A DNA stretch of 64,000 nt from positions 1,426,001 to 1,490,000 of the forward strand of contig NZ_JADPQG010000001.1 of NCBI RefSeq assembly GCF_015687175.1. Reading direction: 5' to 3'. The translations under genes were made by a program, and so were the position numbers. The notes beneath the pieces are model-generated. The model ran no database searches. It was not told the origin of the DNA and saw only the letters and a program-made list of their open reading frames with translations. Below, in pieces: positions 9,391 to 18,171 of this stretch (within the stretch, counting starts at the first letter, position 1; every line of letters starts with the position of its first letter). Source of the DNA: Reinekea sp. G2M2-21. Its GTDB lineage: Bacteria; Pseudomonadota; Gammaproteobacteria; Pseudomonadales; Natronospirillaceae.

Positions 9391-9409
9391 GTGAAGTTAT
9401 CGGTCGAAA

Positions 9410-9820
9410 CTATTTTGGCTGATTGCCACCTAATGTTTCCAATGCCTGGTCACGAATTTCATCCCAGGCGGATTTAATCTGCAATAGTAGTCCGTTTACT
9501 TCATCGAGCATTTCGATACTGTTGCGAACATTAGCTTCGAACAGTCGTCGAATCATATAGTCGTATAGTTTTTCGAGGTTATAAGCCAGCTCTCCCGCAT
9601 CAAAGTTCAGACTTTCCTGCAGTCCACCAATGATATTGATGGCCGAATTAATCTGACTGCTTTTTTTGTCGTATTGCTTCCGCTCGATATGACCTTTTGC
9701 TGAGGATATCCGTGCAGTGGCACCTTCAAATAATAATTGAACCAGGCGATGGGGATCAGCATCCACAATAGACGTTTGAGTGCCGACAGACTGATACTCT
9801 TTTATACCCTGTGCATACAT
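9410..9820 (-). CDS. fliS: Flagellin export chaperone FliS
   Basis: FliS binds the C-terminus of flagellin in the cytoplasm, prevents early polymerisation and hands it to the export gate. The 136-residue product starts MYAQGIKEYQSVGTQT and contains the conserved stretches ADPHRLVQLLFEGA and YDYMIRRLFEAN. AGAGG lies upstream of the ATG. In related bacteria fliS usually follows flagellin and fliD. Here neither is present nearby, and fliS stands alone with its own sigma-28 promoter, upstream of fleQ. Confidence 0.95.
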   Translation of the reverse strand: MYAQGIKEYQSVGTQTSIVDADPHRLVQLLFEGATARISSAKGHIERKQYDKKSSQINSAINIIGGLQESLNFDAGELAYNLEKLYDYMIRRLFEANVRNSIEMLDEVNGLLLQIKSAWDEIRDQALETLGGNQPK

Positions 9821-9923
9821 GGTGTTACCTCTTGAAATGTCTTTTCAGAACCAGTGGATGGCGAGCCCAACGGAACGATGCATTCCTGAGCGGAAGTACG
9901 TTGCACGCATGAGCTTAGACGAG

Positions 9924-9950
9924 TTATCGGCAGGTCCGGCAAAAATTTTA
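9924..9950 (-). promoter_or_regulatory. Sigma-28 (FliA) promoter of fliS
   Basis: The minus strand has TAAA (9947-9950), a 15-base spacer and GCCGATAA (9924-9931). This matches the flagellar FliA consensus at every position and in spacing. The -10 box ends about 104 bases before the fliS start. It makes fliS a late-class gene. Confidence 0.9.
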
Positions 9951-10009
9951 GTAATTTTTCGTCAACATTCCAGTAAGAAAATTGATGTGGCTGGCAGCGG
10001 AAGCAGGGG

Positions 10010-10025
10010 TGGCACAGGCATTGCT
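10010..10025 (+). promoter_or_regulatory. Sigma-54 promoter of the TPR-methyltransferase gene
   Basis: The plus strand reads TGGCACAGGCATTGCT, matching the RpoN consensus TGGCAC-N5-TTGC with GG and GC ten bases apart. It lies about 100 bases before the ATG at 10123, in the same divergent region as the fliS sigma-28 promoter. The placement predicts activation by FleQ or FleR. Confidence 0.85.
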
Positions 10026-10122
10026 GTATGGAAAATAGCCAACGTATCGCGGATAAATGAGGTGAATAATTTCCGTTTTCCGCAAAAAACGGCAAAAAAC
10101 AGCAAAAAGACAGGGCCCTCTT

Positions 10123-12201
10123 ATGGCACAAGCATTACGAACACACTCAGAAACGGATGATTCGCTGCTAGACTTAAAAGCAGGTCAAACGCTTGATCCA
10201 AAAACGCTGAAGAACCTACAGCGCAGAGCGCTTTATCACTATGAGAAGAGCCTGAATTCAAAAACTCGCAGCGAGCAAACGGTTCTTCACCGTGGGCATG
10301 CAAAAGACATTGCCAATCAGTTACGCGCTTTCGATTCATCCCGAACGGTCGCTCTGAACCTATTAGGTCGTATTGCACTCGATGAAGGTTTTTATCAGCT
10401 GGCGGAACATCACTTATCTGAGGCGCTGCAGAATAGCGCCAAAGATGCAGGATGCTGGTATTCACTGGGCCACGTAAAACTCGCTCAAAAAAGACATGAT
10501 GAAGCGCTTTCCTGTTTCGCAAAAGCGCTGGATATTGCCCCAAGGGGGACACGTGCAGCTACCTCAATTGCCTACACCCTGGCGCAAAAAGGGCGTGTAG
10601 TCGATGCTTTTCAGGCTTACCGAAATCTATTCCAGGTTCATCCAGATGACCAACACATTCAAGCGAAACTGTTTGAAATTCTGCCACTGATACAGGCCGA
10701 CTATTATCAGCCGGAACTGGAGAAGGATGTAATTCGTTGGTTGAGCATGACACAAGTTAATCACCAGGCGCTAGCCCCATTGGTGATGTCATTGCTGAAG
10801 CATAAGTATCGGTTATACGACCAAAACGCGGTCATTGACATTCAGGACTTGGCGAAAGACAAGATGCTGTCCCTATCGCTGGGGAAAATATATTTTACCG
10901 ATAATGCTCTGGAAAAGTTCATTGCTCTGATTCGCAAACAAGTCCTGCTCAATTGTATCGCCAGTGAATACAGTGACCGCGCCCTGCTTCGCCTGTCGTC
11001 CCATTTGGCCTTACACGCTGAACATAATGAACATGTTTATGCCTATGACGAAAGCGAGAAGGACATCATCCTTGCGTTGCGAAACCTGATTGAAGATGTA
11101 GGTGAACAGCGCCCAGAATATATAGCTGAAATAGCACATCTAATCGTTCTGTATGCTATGTATGAACCTTTGTCGCGAATGCAAAGCGTGAACGCGATTC
11201 AAAGCACACGTGTTGAAAGTTGGCCAGACTACCTACAGCAATATGTGTCACATGCCGTATTCAGTGTGCTGAAAGAAATTGAATTAGCGAAACGTATTCC
11301 GCAATTAAGTCACATTTCGGATCCGGTTTCTTTAAACGTGAAAAATCAATATGAAGAAAACCCATACCCTCGTTGGCTGCACTTGGGCTACAACACGCCA
11401 ACAAACTATGGTCGTGCGTTAGAACGAGAACTGGTTGGATTCAGAGCGCCAGAATTTTTTAACATGGGTACCATCAACGTGCTCATCGCCGGATGTGGGA
11501 CCGGCAAACATGCTTTGAAAGTGGCGCAGTATTTCCGCAACGTCGATGTTTTAGCCGTGGATCTAAGCAGACGATCGCTGGCTTATGCGAAACGCAAGGC
11601 GACTGAACTGGGCATAAAAAACATCCGCTTTTTATGTGCTGACATCCTTGAACTCGATCAACTGGAAGAGTCGTTTCATGTAATTGAGTGTTCGGGTGTT
11701 CTGCACCACATGAAAAACCCGGAAGCGGGTTTAGCGGTACTTAATCGGAAACTTCACAAACGCGGCTTACTAAAACTGGGGTTGTATAGCTACCGTGCAC
11801 GCAAGATTGTTCGACAGATGCGCCAGGTGATTCAGGACTATGACTTACCCGCGTCTGCGCGTGGTATCCGGACCTTAAGACAAGCCATATTGGAAGGAAG
11901 AATGCCTTATGATTTTCAAGGCATTTTATCCAGCCAGGATTTTTACTCGTTAAGCGGTTGTCGGGACCTGCTGTTCCACGTTCAGGAAACCCAATATGAA
12001 CCGAACGAGTTGAAAACCTTCATACAACGGGAAAATCTGTCGTTCCTGGGATTTGTTTTACCTGAAACGACGCGGAACGAATATCGAAACACATTCCCTA
12101 ATGACTCCTCCTTAACGGAATTGCAAAATTGGCAACGTTTTGAAGAACAGCACCCCACAATCTTTGCCGGAATGTTTCAATTCTATGTGCAGAAGAAATA
12201 A
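10123..12201 (+). CDS. TPR-repeat SAM-dependent methyltransferase, flagellum-linked
   Basis: The 692-residue protein is a predicted cytoplasmic methyltransferase whose substrate is unknown. The N-terminal third has tetratricopeptide-like repeats (about residues 75-190, e.g. GFYQLAEHHLSEALQ, KRHDEALSCFAKALDIAP). A conserved linker NQYEENPYPRW lies near residues 408-418. A class I SAM-binding fold follows, with motif I IAGCGTGKHAL (about 455), an acidic ribose-binding Asp in AVDLSRRSL, and ECSGVLHHMKNP. Similar TPR-methyltransferases occur in surface-modification loci. With a sigma-54 promoter inside a flagellar block, I infer modification of flagellin or its glycan, but no glycosyltransferase gene lies nearby. 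The start codon has no strong Shine-Dalgarno sequence. A terminator shared with nhaD follows. Confidence 0.8.
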   Translation: MAQALRTHSETDDSLLDLKAGQTLDPKTLKNLQRRALYHYEKSLNSKTRSEQTVLHRGHAKDIANQLRAFDSSRTVALNLLGRIALDEGFYQLAEHHLSEALQNSAKDAGCWYSLGHVKLAQKRHDEALSCFAKALDIAPRGTRAATSIAYTLAQKGRVVDAFQAYRNLFQVHPDDQHIQAKLFEILPLIQADYYQPELEKDVIRWLSMTQVNHQALAPLVMSLLKHKYRLYDQNAVIDIQDLAKDKMLSLSLGKIYFTDNALEKFIALIRKQVLLNCIASEYSDRALLRLSSHLALHAEHNEHVYAYDESEKDIILALRNLIEDVGEQRPEYIAEIAHLIVLYAMYEPLSRMQSVNAIQSTRVESWPDYLQQYVSHAVFSVLKEIELAKRIPQLSHISDPVSLNVKNQYEENPYPRWLHLGYNTPTNYGRALERELVGFRAPEFFNMGTINVLIAGCGTGKHALKVAQYFRNVDVLAVDLSRRSLAYAKRKATELGIKNIRFLCADILELDQLEESFHVIECSGVLHHMKNPEAGLAVLNRKLHKRGLLKLGLYSYRARKIVRQMRQVIQDYDLPASARGIRTLRQAILEGRMPYDFQGILSSQDFYSLSGCRDLLFHVQETQYEPNELKTFIQRENLSFLGFVLPETTRNEYRNTFPNDSSLTELQNWQRFEEQHPTIFAGMFQFYVQKK

Positions 12202-12264
12202 GTAAGCCATGAAGAACTACCGCGTAAGCACCCAACTAAGGTGAGATTAAATTCCCTACTCTAA

Positions 12265-12300
12265 AAACAACAACTCCCGCTGAAGCGGGAGTTGTTGTTT
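12265..12300. terminator. Bidirectional terminator between the methyltransferase gene and nhaD
   Basis: AAACAACAACTCCCGC / GCGGGAGTTGTTGTTT is a perfect 16-base inverted repeat with a TGAA loop. A-rich and T-rich arms serve both converging genes. Confidence 0.88.
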
Positions 12301-12317
12301 TATATCATAAGAATAAA

Positions 12318-13727
12318 TTAGCCGTTGATCAGGAAGTGGGCCCAGATAGAGGCAAAATATCCCAACATAATGACTGGTGACCATTTCAGATGGCTGAAAA
12401 AGGTGTACTTGCCACGCGCTTGCCCCATCAGAGCGACACCGGCTGCAGAACCAATTGACAACATTGAGCCACCAACACCTGCCGTTAACGTCACCAACAA
12501 CCATTGAGTTAAGTCCATTTCAGGTTGCATGGTTAACACAGCAAACATCACTGGAATGTTATCCACTATCGAAGAAGCAAAGCCTACTAATATATTTGCC
12601 GTAGTTGGTCCCAATCCGACATATACGGCTTCAGAAGCCATAGCCAGATAACCGATGAAACCCAAACCACCCACGCTTAAAATAACTCCGTAGAAGAAGA
12701 ACAGAGTGTCCCATTCAGACTGGGCAATTTTAGCAAACACGTCAAATTCGTATGGATCTGCTGAGCCGACCGGCGGATTTTCAGCATTTCGCTTCCAACT
12801 CATTGAGCGACGGCTCAGGTAGTAGCCAAACAATTTTAAATAGCCCAGACCGAACATCATGCCGTAAACCGGTGGGATGTGGAAAAAGTTATGGAAACTT
12901 ACCGCGGTGACAATAGTCAAGACGAACAAAAAGATGATGCTCAAACCGCCATGCTTCATGATACGCCCAGAGGCGTACTTTAATGTAGCTGCTTTCTCAG
13001 GAGTTCCATGCGGAATGGCAAAATGCATAATAGCCGCTGGTACCACAAAGTTAACCACCGATGGTATAAACAATACGAAGAATTCTTCGAAATGAACAAC
13101 GCCTTTTTGCCATACCATCAGTGTGGTGATATCACCAAATGGGCTGAATGCACCGCCAGCATTAGCGCCGACCACTATGTTAATACAAGCAATAGCAACA
13201 AACTTCGGCTCATTTTTACCGACAGTTAACACGACTGCACACATAATCAGTGCAGTCGTCAGATTGTCAGCCACCGGAGAAATAAAGAAGGCTAATATGC
13301 CGGTCAGCCAAAACAGCTGGCGGTAGCTGAACCCACGTTCAACCAGCCAATTACGCAGTGCTTCAAACACGCCGCGTTCCATCATAGCGTTAATATAGGT
13401 CATCGCCACCAACAGGAAGAAGAACAATTCAGCGTATTCCAAGAAATTGTGCTGAATACCTTCTTTCACCGCGTGTGTTAAGCCATTGGAGGAATAGGCA
13501 ATCGCGATTAGAATCCAAATGATCCCAGCGGAAATCATGACTGGTTTAGATTTAGGGAGGTGTAACTGCTCTTCAAAAATAACAAATGCGTAGGCAATGA
13601 CAAATACAGCGATAGCTGCATATCCAACCCAGTGATGAGTGAGTTCGAGCATTTCGGTGGCTTCCGTCGAGGCCATGGCAACTGTCGGCAACGCAAGCAT
13701 CGCCAGTAAGGAAATGAGTACTCTCAT
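12318..13727 (-). CDS. nhaD: Sodium/proton antiporter NhaD
   Basis: NhaD exports Na+ (and Li+) in exchange for protons across the inner membrane and is common in marine and haloalkaliphilic bacteria. The 469-residue protein begins with a hydrophobic leader (LISLLAMLALPTVAMAS) and has about a dozen membrane segments. Characteristic stretches include FFISPVADNLTTALIM, NIVVGANAGGAFSPFGDITTLMVW and GFASSIVDNIPVMFA, with membrane-embedded Asp and Thr residues expected for cation binding. The start is supported by GGAG seven bases upstream. A long inverted repeat in the leader (13749-13789) may regulate expression. Confidence 0.95.
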   Translation of the reverse strand: MRVLISLLAMLALPTVAMASTEATEMLELTHHWVGYAAIAVFVIAYAFVIFEEQLHLPKSKPVMISAGIIWILIAIAYSSNGLTHAVKEGIQHNFLEYAELFFFLLVAMTYINAMMERGVFEALRNWLVERGFSYRQLFWLTGILAFFISPVADNLTTALIMCAVVLTVGKNEPKFVAIACINIVVGANAGGAFSPFGDITTLMVWQKGVVHFEEFFVLFIPSVVNFVVPAAIMHFAIPHGTPEKAATLKYASGRIMKHGGLSIIFLFVLTIVTAVSFHNFFHIPPVYGMMFGLGYLKLFGYYLSRRSMSWKRNAENPPVGSADPYEFDVFAKIAQSEWDTLFFFYGVILSVGGLGFIGYLAMASEAVYVGLGPTTANILVGFASSIVDNIPVMFAVLTMQPEMDLTQWLLVTLTAGVGGSMLSIGSAAGVALMGQARGKYTFFSHLKWSPVIMLGYFASIWAHFLING

Positions 13728-13748
13728 TCGTTGACTCCATTTTTATCG

Positions 13749-13789
13749 ATATTGAGTGAGAGCACTGAGTCAATGATCTCACTCAATAT
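13749..13789. promoter_or_regulatory. Perfect inverted repeat in the nhaD leader, with a third half-site upstream
   Basis: ATATTGAGTGAGA (13749-13761) and TCTCACTCAATAT (13777-13789) form a perfect 13-base inverted repeat with a 15-base spacer, about 20 bases before the nhaD start. A further TTGAGTGAGA lies at 13867-13876. The pair can fold as an RNA hairpin directly before the ribosome binding site or act as a dimeric operator. The rest of 13790-14047 shows no gene. Function is unknown. Confidence 0.5.
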
Positions 13790-14047
13790 TTGGATGTTTG
13801 AATGGACGCGCATTATGAGACTATACATAAATTTTGCAATGCTTCAGGCAAGGCATTAGGCGCACTTTGAGTGAGAATCGTTAAAATATATAAAAAACTT
13901 ATCTCTATTGCGGAAGTGAGCGAAATTTCGCTACTATCAGATGCCTCAAGCAGGCCATTTTGAATACAATTAAGATCACTTTACGAAGGTAGCAAACGCA
14001 GTGAAATTGCCTTGGTGACCAAAAATCCTATATGAATGAACCTGTTG

Positions 14048-14782
14048 CTAAACCCGCTCTTTTAATGTCAGCTTTGACAAGCGATCTTCCGAAGTCGGGT
14101 CGCCTACATTTTCACGCTTTACGCCCTGTTGATAACGGTAGCTGAATAAATCAAACCAAGTACTCAGCAACGTGCCATTGTGAGATTCCTGCATGGCACT
14201 CAGCACCATTGAGGCGACTTCCGCCGTAGCCAACTGATGCTCTTGAGTGGCTTTACGAACCAGATATTGAGAAACGCGTTCTGGCGTCATGGATAAGACA
14301 GGAAACCGATCCAAATACGGACTCTTGCGGAACATCTTTTTTGCTTCTCGCCAAGAACCATCCAACAGAATAAACAGTGGTCGTCTGTCACTCGGCCAAA
14401 CCGGTCGATCAATGAAGGTAGGACGATTCGGTTCGACATACGCCTGCGGGAACACCACAATTGGGTACCAGCTATCGTCAACCAAAACGTCCAATAACGC
14501 TTGTTCTACTTCGGTACGTTGCCAGATGAATGCGAAAGTATCGACAAATATGTCTGCAATTAGCTTACCGGTATTCGAAGGCTTTAGTACTTCGTCATCA
14601 TAATAAAGCAATACGAACCCCGCCTGACTGTCAGCCTGCGGCCTCAACCCACAGATACAGAACTGCTGATCGATACGACATTGAGGGCAGCGAATAACAC
14701 TACCACCCCGGGCCTTAAATGCTTTGGTACTGCGACTGATTCGTTGTTCAAACAATCGATGGACAGCGTGCTTTGGTGGCAT
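14048..14782 (-). CDS. DTW-domain protein, probable tRNA aminocarboxypropyltransferase
   Basis: DTW-domain proteins (TapT/YfiP family in E. coli) transfer the 3-amino-3-carboxypropyl group of SAM to uridines in tRNA. The 244-residue protein has an N-terminal zinc-ribbon-like Cys cluster (IRCPQCRIDQQFCICGLRP), then the SAM-binding core with VVFPQAYVEPNRP. The signature segment is LDGSWREAKKMFRKSPYL, where the Asp-Thr-Trp of the family name reads Gly-Ser-Trp. The C-terminal helix STATAEVASMV-like part (QLATAEVASMVLSAM) is conserved. It is a single gene between nhaD and a tRNA locus, fitting a translation role. Confidence 0.8.
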   Translation of the reverse strand: MPPKHAVHRLFEQRISRSTKAFKARGGSVIRCPQCRIDQQFCICGLRPQADSQAGFVLLYYDDEVLKPSNTGKLIADIFVDTFAFIWQRTEVEQALLDVLVDDSWYPIVVFPQAYVEPNRPTFIDRPVWPSDRRPLFILLDGSWREAKKMFRKSPYLDRFPVLSMTPERVSQYLVRKATQEHQLATAEVASMVLSAMQESHNGTLLSTWFDLFSYRYQQGVKRENVGDPTSEDRLSKLTLKERV

Positions 14783-14868
14783 GGAAATAACAGAAACGGC
14801 GACGACCCGGCATTATAGCGTTAACGGATTGAAATAGAATGCTTTGGTTTCCTGCGGGCTGAGCGCTG

Positions 14869-14986
14869 ACGTTCGCACCGTCATAAATGCCCTGTATGGC
14901 CGCGCCAAATAATCTCTCATCTATTGTCTGAGACACATAACAAGAACTGGATAAAAAAGAGAATTGACGAAATTCAAAATGGCGCG
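14869..14986. repeat. Distal copy of the duplicated tRNA-Arg flank
   Basis: This 118-base segment aligns without gaps to 15043-15160, at roughly 85% identity by eye. Both copies end with the tRNA 3' end sequence TGGCGCG and contain a small hairpin (TTTGGC..GCCAAA type, weaker here) and an ATAAATGCCC motif. Unlike the proximal copy, it is not followed by an intact tRNA. It looks like the trace of a tandem tRNA duplication. Confidence 0.7.
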
Positions 14987-15042
14987 TCGGACCGCCGCAC
15001 CGCCGGAGAGATGCGCTTCGCGGCCCTTCGGGTCGAACTCTA

Positions 15043-15160
15043 ACGTTCGTACGGGCATAAATGCCCTATTTGGCTGCGCCAAATAATCTCTCTTCTATAG
15101 CCTGAAACACATGGCAAGAACGGGATGAAAATGAGATTTTACGAAATTCAAAATGGCGCG
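15043..15160. repeat. Proximal copy of the duplicated tRNA-Arg flank
   Basis: This is the second copy of the 118-base repeat. It overlaps the last seven bases of the intact tRNA-Arg. Downstream of the tRNA it contains TTTGGCTGCGCCAAA and GGGCATAAATGCCC, two hairpins that may act in 3' processing or termination. The bases between the copies (14987-15042) are GC-rich and contain CCGGAGAG, which may be a remnant of a second tRNA. Confidence 0.7.
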
Positions 15161-15230
15161 CCCGGAGAGATTCGAACTCCCGACCAAGTGGTTCGAAGCC
15201 ACCTACTCTATCCAGCTGAGCTACGGGCGC
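15154..15230 (-). tRNA. tRNA-Arg (anticodon UCG)
   Basis: The 77-base cloverleaf includes an encoded CCA. Acceptor arms GCGCCCG / CGGGCGC pair fully. The D arm is GCTC..GAGT, the anticodon stem GGTGG / CCACT, and the anticodon loop CTTCGAA puts UCG at positions 34-36. The T arm is GGGAG-TTCGAAT-CTCTC. This is a familiar gammaproteobacterial tRNA-Arg reading CGA/CGG. Confidence 0.95.
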
Positions 15231-15260
15231 ACTAGGATTGTTCTGAACTGAACGGCGCAC

Positions 15261-15290
15261 ATTGTAATGTCGGCGCCACAATAATGTAAA
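15261..15290 (-). promoter_or_regulatory. Candidate sigma-70 promoter of tRNA-Arg
   Basis: The minus strand has TTTACA (15285-15290), an 18-base spacer and TACAAT (15261-15266), followed by a GC-rich stretch (GTGCGCC) like the stringent-control discriminator of stable RNA promoters. It lies about 30 bases before the tRNA. Confidence 0.6.
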
Positions 15291-15471
15291 GCAATTTACT
15301 GAAGAAATTCTCGCAAATATATGATTTAGCAGGTTTTTTTAGAGTGACTACTCCCAAGCGCTCAGGTTTGTATCCAGCGTCGTAAATTCCACCCGGCGTC
15401 AATATCACATCACAGGGGAGAAATATAAAGCGCCATAATGCCCCAAAATAACAAAACCAACAGGATGTACG

Positions 15472-18105
15472 ATGCCTTTGAAAACTCAAAAGCAGGCTCT
15501 GTCTGCGTTTAAATTAGCCACACTTTCGGCAGCCATCACTCTTACCGGTTGCAGTCTGTTGCCTTTGGCGAACAGGGCCCCGGAGCCGGTACTGCATGTT
15601 CCTTCGCCAGACTGGAGTGAACAGATTATTTATTTTGTCATGCCGGACCGGTTTGACGACGGTGACCCAAGCAACAACGATCAGGGGGCTGGTGAATATG
15701 ACCCGGCCGACCACCGTCGTTACAGCGGTGGCGATATTAAAGGTATCGAGAATCGTCTCGACTACATTGAAGGGCTGGGTGCGACCGCAATTTGGTCAAC
15801 TCCCTTGGTTGCCAATCAGTGGTACGACAATTACGTTGATTACAGTGGCTATCACGGCTATTGGGCCCGTGATTTTAAAGCGGTCGATGAGCACTACGGT
15901 ACATTGGCAGATTTACAATCTTTGTCCCGAAGCCTGCATGGCCGCGGTATGTATTTGATTCAAGACATCGTTTTGAATCACACCGGCAATTTCTTCAATT
16001 ATGTGGATAACGACTACAACCCTGAAAACCCATGCGAGTTTTTTGAACTGAATATTGGGAATCCGCCGACGGATGCGCCAACCCAACCGTTGCTGACACT
16101 TAACGACGCCTGTAACCCAGAACATCGCGAAGCGGGTATTTATCATTTCACACCGGTCATTCGCGACTTTGAGAACGAACAGCAAGTGTTGAATTACCAG
16201 CTGTCGGATCTCGATGATTTAAACACTGATAACCCGGTCGTCAGAGACATGTTGAAAGACAGTTATGCGTACTGGATTAAAGAAGTCGGGGTAGATGCGT
16301 TCCGGGTCGATACCGCGAAATACGTCTCACACGACTTCTTCAATGATTTTTTTCATTCTGAAGACGGCATCAACGCCGCCGCCAAAGCAACCGGACGCGA
16401 CGATTTCTTTTCCTTTGGTGAGATTTTCGATTATTCCGCGCCCTATTCCGATGCCGGTGATGTCAAAGTCGCTTCATTCAAAGGGTCTGAATCCAAACCT
16501 GAACTGTCCAGTGTGATCAATTTCCCGCTGCAAGGCTCTATGCGCGCCGTATTCGCTACGGGCTACCCAACGGCAGAACTGGGGTATCGATTGGAAACCA
16601 TGGGCAAGATTCACGGTGACACCACGCGGCTGGTGAACTTTTTGGATAACCACGACATGGACCGTTTTGTGAAAGTGGGCTCGCCTGCTGCGTTCCGACA
16701 AGCGCTGACGTCGCTGATGACGTTACCAGGCATCCCGGTTATTTATCAGGGTACGGAGCATTTGTTTACGGGTCAGCGGGATTCCATGTTCGCCGGCGGT
16801 TACGGCAGTGATGGCATTAACCACTTTGATAACACCGATGGGATGTATCAGTTTATTGCGCGATTGTCGCAGTTGCGCAAACAGCATCCTGCCCTTACGC
16901 GCGGGGAATTGAAGGTTGTCGCCAAGAACACCGAACGGGCGGGTATTTTTGCCTATACCCGAACCTTTAAAAACGAAAACCTATTGGTTCTATTTAACAC
17001 TGCCAGTCACGGGCTGCTCAGCACCGGCTTAGATCTGGGACTCGACAGCGGCCTTTCAATGCCGGTCCTGTTTTCAACCCACGATGCTGCTCAAGCCTAT
17101 CAAACCGATAAGAACGGTAAGCTTGCCGTTGCATTGCCGGCGAATTCTGCGCTGGTGTTGGATATCTCTGGCAAGGGTGGTAAGAATTCTCTAGCCCTGG
17201 GCTTCGCCAGTTTCGGCTTTTTAGCCAACAAACCGATAACGGCTGACCTGGCGTTCAAAGGTACGATCGCGTCACCTGACATCAGCGAATTACTGCTGGT
17301 AATTGATGGTAATCTGGACAAAGCACTGCCCGTTAACATCGCACCTTCCGGTAAAAATTTCACGGCTACGTTACCCATTGACTATTTCCCAGTGGGCGAA
17401 ACCAATCACACCTACTCTATTTATTCGCCGGAACTGGGCACAGCAACCAACGATTTGCCGTTTACGTCCTTCGTTGAAATCAGTGCTGAAGAAACCATTT
17501 CGCACGTTGATGATGCGGAAGGTGACGATACCGGTGCTGGCTACCCACTGGACACAACCTTTGCCGACCGGCAAATGGATATTCTGTCCGTCACCGTTGC
17601 CCGCAGTGATCTCTATGTAGACGTGACCATTCAACCGAAAGCGACAACTGTATATTGGTCCCCCACCAATAAATTTGACCACGTTCGCTTCCATTTAATG
17701 TTTGATCTGCCAAATATGGATTACAACGCGACTGTCATGCCGTTTGTACAGGCTGACATGCCCGCTGGCACCAGTTGGGACCTAATGGCTTCTGTGGATG
17801 GATGGAGTAATGCAGCCTATTGGGCAAAAGACAGCGGTCCTGAGGCTTTTGGTACGGCCGCCAGTCCGGCACCTGCGATTAAAGTCGATGCAAAAACCGG
17901 TGAAATAAAATTACGTTTTGATGCATCTCTTTTCGGCAAAACAAAGAATATTGCGGGTGGCAAGTTGTATGTGACGACTTGGGACTACGATGGCGTAGGT
18001 GGCCTTTATCGTTCCATTTCACCAGAAGGGGGTCAATACACCATGCAAGGCGATGACCCAAATGCACCGTTAATTATGGACGATGTAATACTGACGATTG
18101 ACTAA
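15472..18105 (+). CDS. GH13 alpha-amylase-family lipoprotein
   Basis: This is a predicted extracytoplasmic amylase hydrolysing alpha-1,4-glucans. The 877-residue protein starts with a lipoprotein signal (LATLSAAITLTGC, Cys about 27), so it is probably anchored to a membrane. The GH13 motifs are all present: region I DIVLNHTG, region II GVDAFRVDTAKYV with the nucleophile Asp (about 281), region III FSFGEIF with the acid/base Glu (about 316), and region IV FLDNHD. A beta-rich domain follows the barrel. The C-terminal ~200 residues resemble a glucodextranase C-terminal-like domain (DDAEGDDTGAG, DRQMDILSVTVARSDLYVDV). AGGA precedes the ATG. It stands alone, with no maltose transport genes nearby. 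Confidence 0.9.
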   Translation: MPLKTQKQALSAFKLATLSAAITLTGCSLLPLANRAPEPVLHVPSPDWSEQIIYFVMPDRFDDGDPSNNDQGAGEYDPADHRRYSGGDIKGIENRLDYIEGLGATAIWSTPLVANQWYDNYVDYSGYHGYWARDFKAVDEHYGTLADLQSLSRSLHGRGMYLIQDIVLNHTGNFFNYVDNDYNPENPCEFFELNIGNPPTDAPTQPLLTLNDACNPEHREAGIYHFTPVIRDFENEQQVLNYQLSDLDDLNTDNPVVRDMLKDSYAYWIKEVGVDAFRVDTAKYVSHDFFNDFFHSEDGINAAAKATGRDDFFSFGEIFDYSAPYSDAGDVKVASFKGSESKPELSSVINFPLQGSMRAVFATGYPTAELGYRLETMGKIHGDTTRLVNFLDNHDMDRFVKVGSPAAFRQALTSLMTLPGIPVIYQGTEHLFTGQRDSMFAGGYGSDGINHFDNTDGMYQFIARLSQLRKQHPALTRGELKVVAKNTERAGIFAYTRTFKNENLLVLFNTASHGLLSTGLDLGLDSGLSMPVLFSTHDAAQAYQTDKNGKLAVALPANSALVLDISGKGGKNSLALGFASFGFLANKPITADLAFKGTIASPDISELLLVIDGNLDKALPVNIAPSGKNFTATLPIDYFPVGETNHTYSIYSPELGTATNDLPFTSFVEISAEETISHVDDAEGDDTGAGYPLDTTFADRQMDILSVTVARSDLYVDVTIQPKATTVYWSPTNKFDHVRFHLMFDLPNMDYNATVMPFVQADMPAGTSWDLMASVDGWSNAAYWAKDSGPEAFGTAASPAPAIKVDAKTGEIKLRFDASLFGKTKNIAGGKLYVTTWDYDGVGGLYRSISPEGGQYTMQGDDPNAPLIMDDVILTID

Positions 18106-18171
18106 ATAGCCACTGCTACCGAGTCGATAGAAGTCAAACCAATCCATTTAAAGGTTTTATCCAAGATATAC

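Noticed and set aside
10070-10092. CCGTTTT-CCGC-AAAAAACGG hairpin before the methyltransferase start
   Set aside because: Short stem in an A-rich leader with an uneven arm; not strong enough to call a regulator or terminator.
15066-15489. Open frames on the minus strand across the tRNA-Arg region
   Set aside because: They run through the tRNA and its duplicated flank and have no protein-like composition; the repeat explains the similar ends of two of them.
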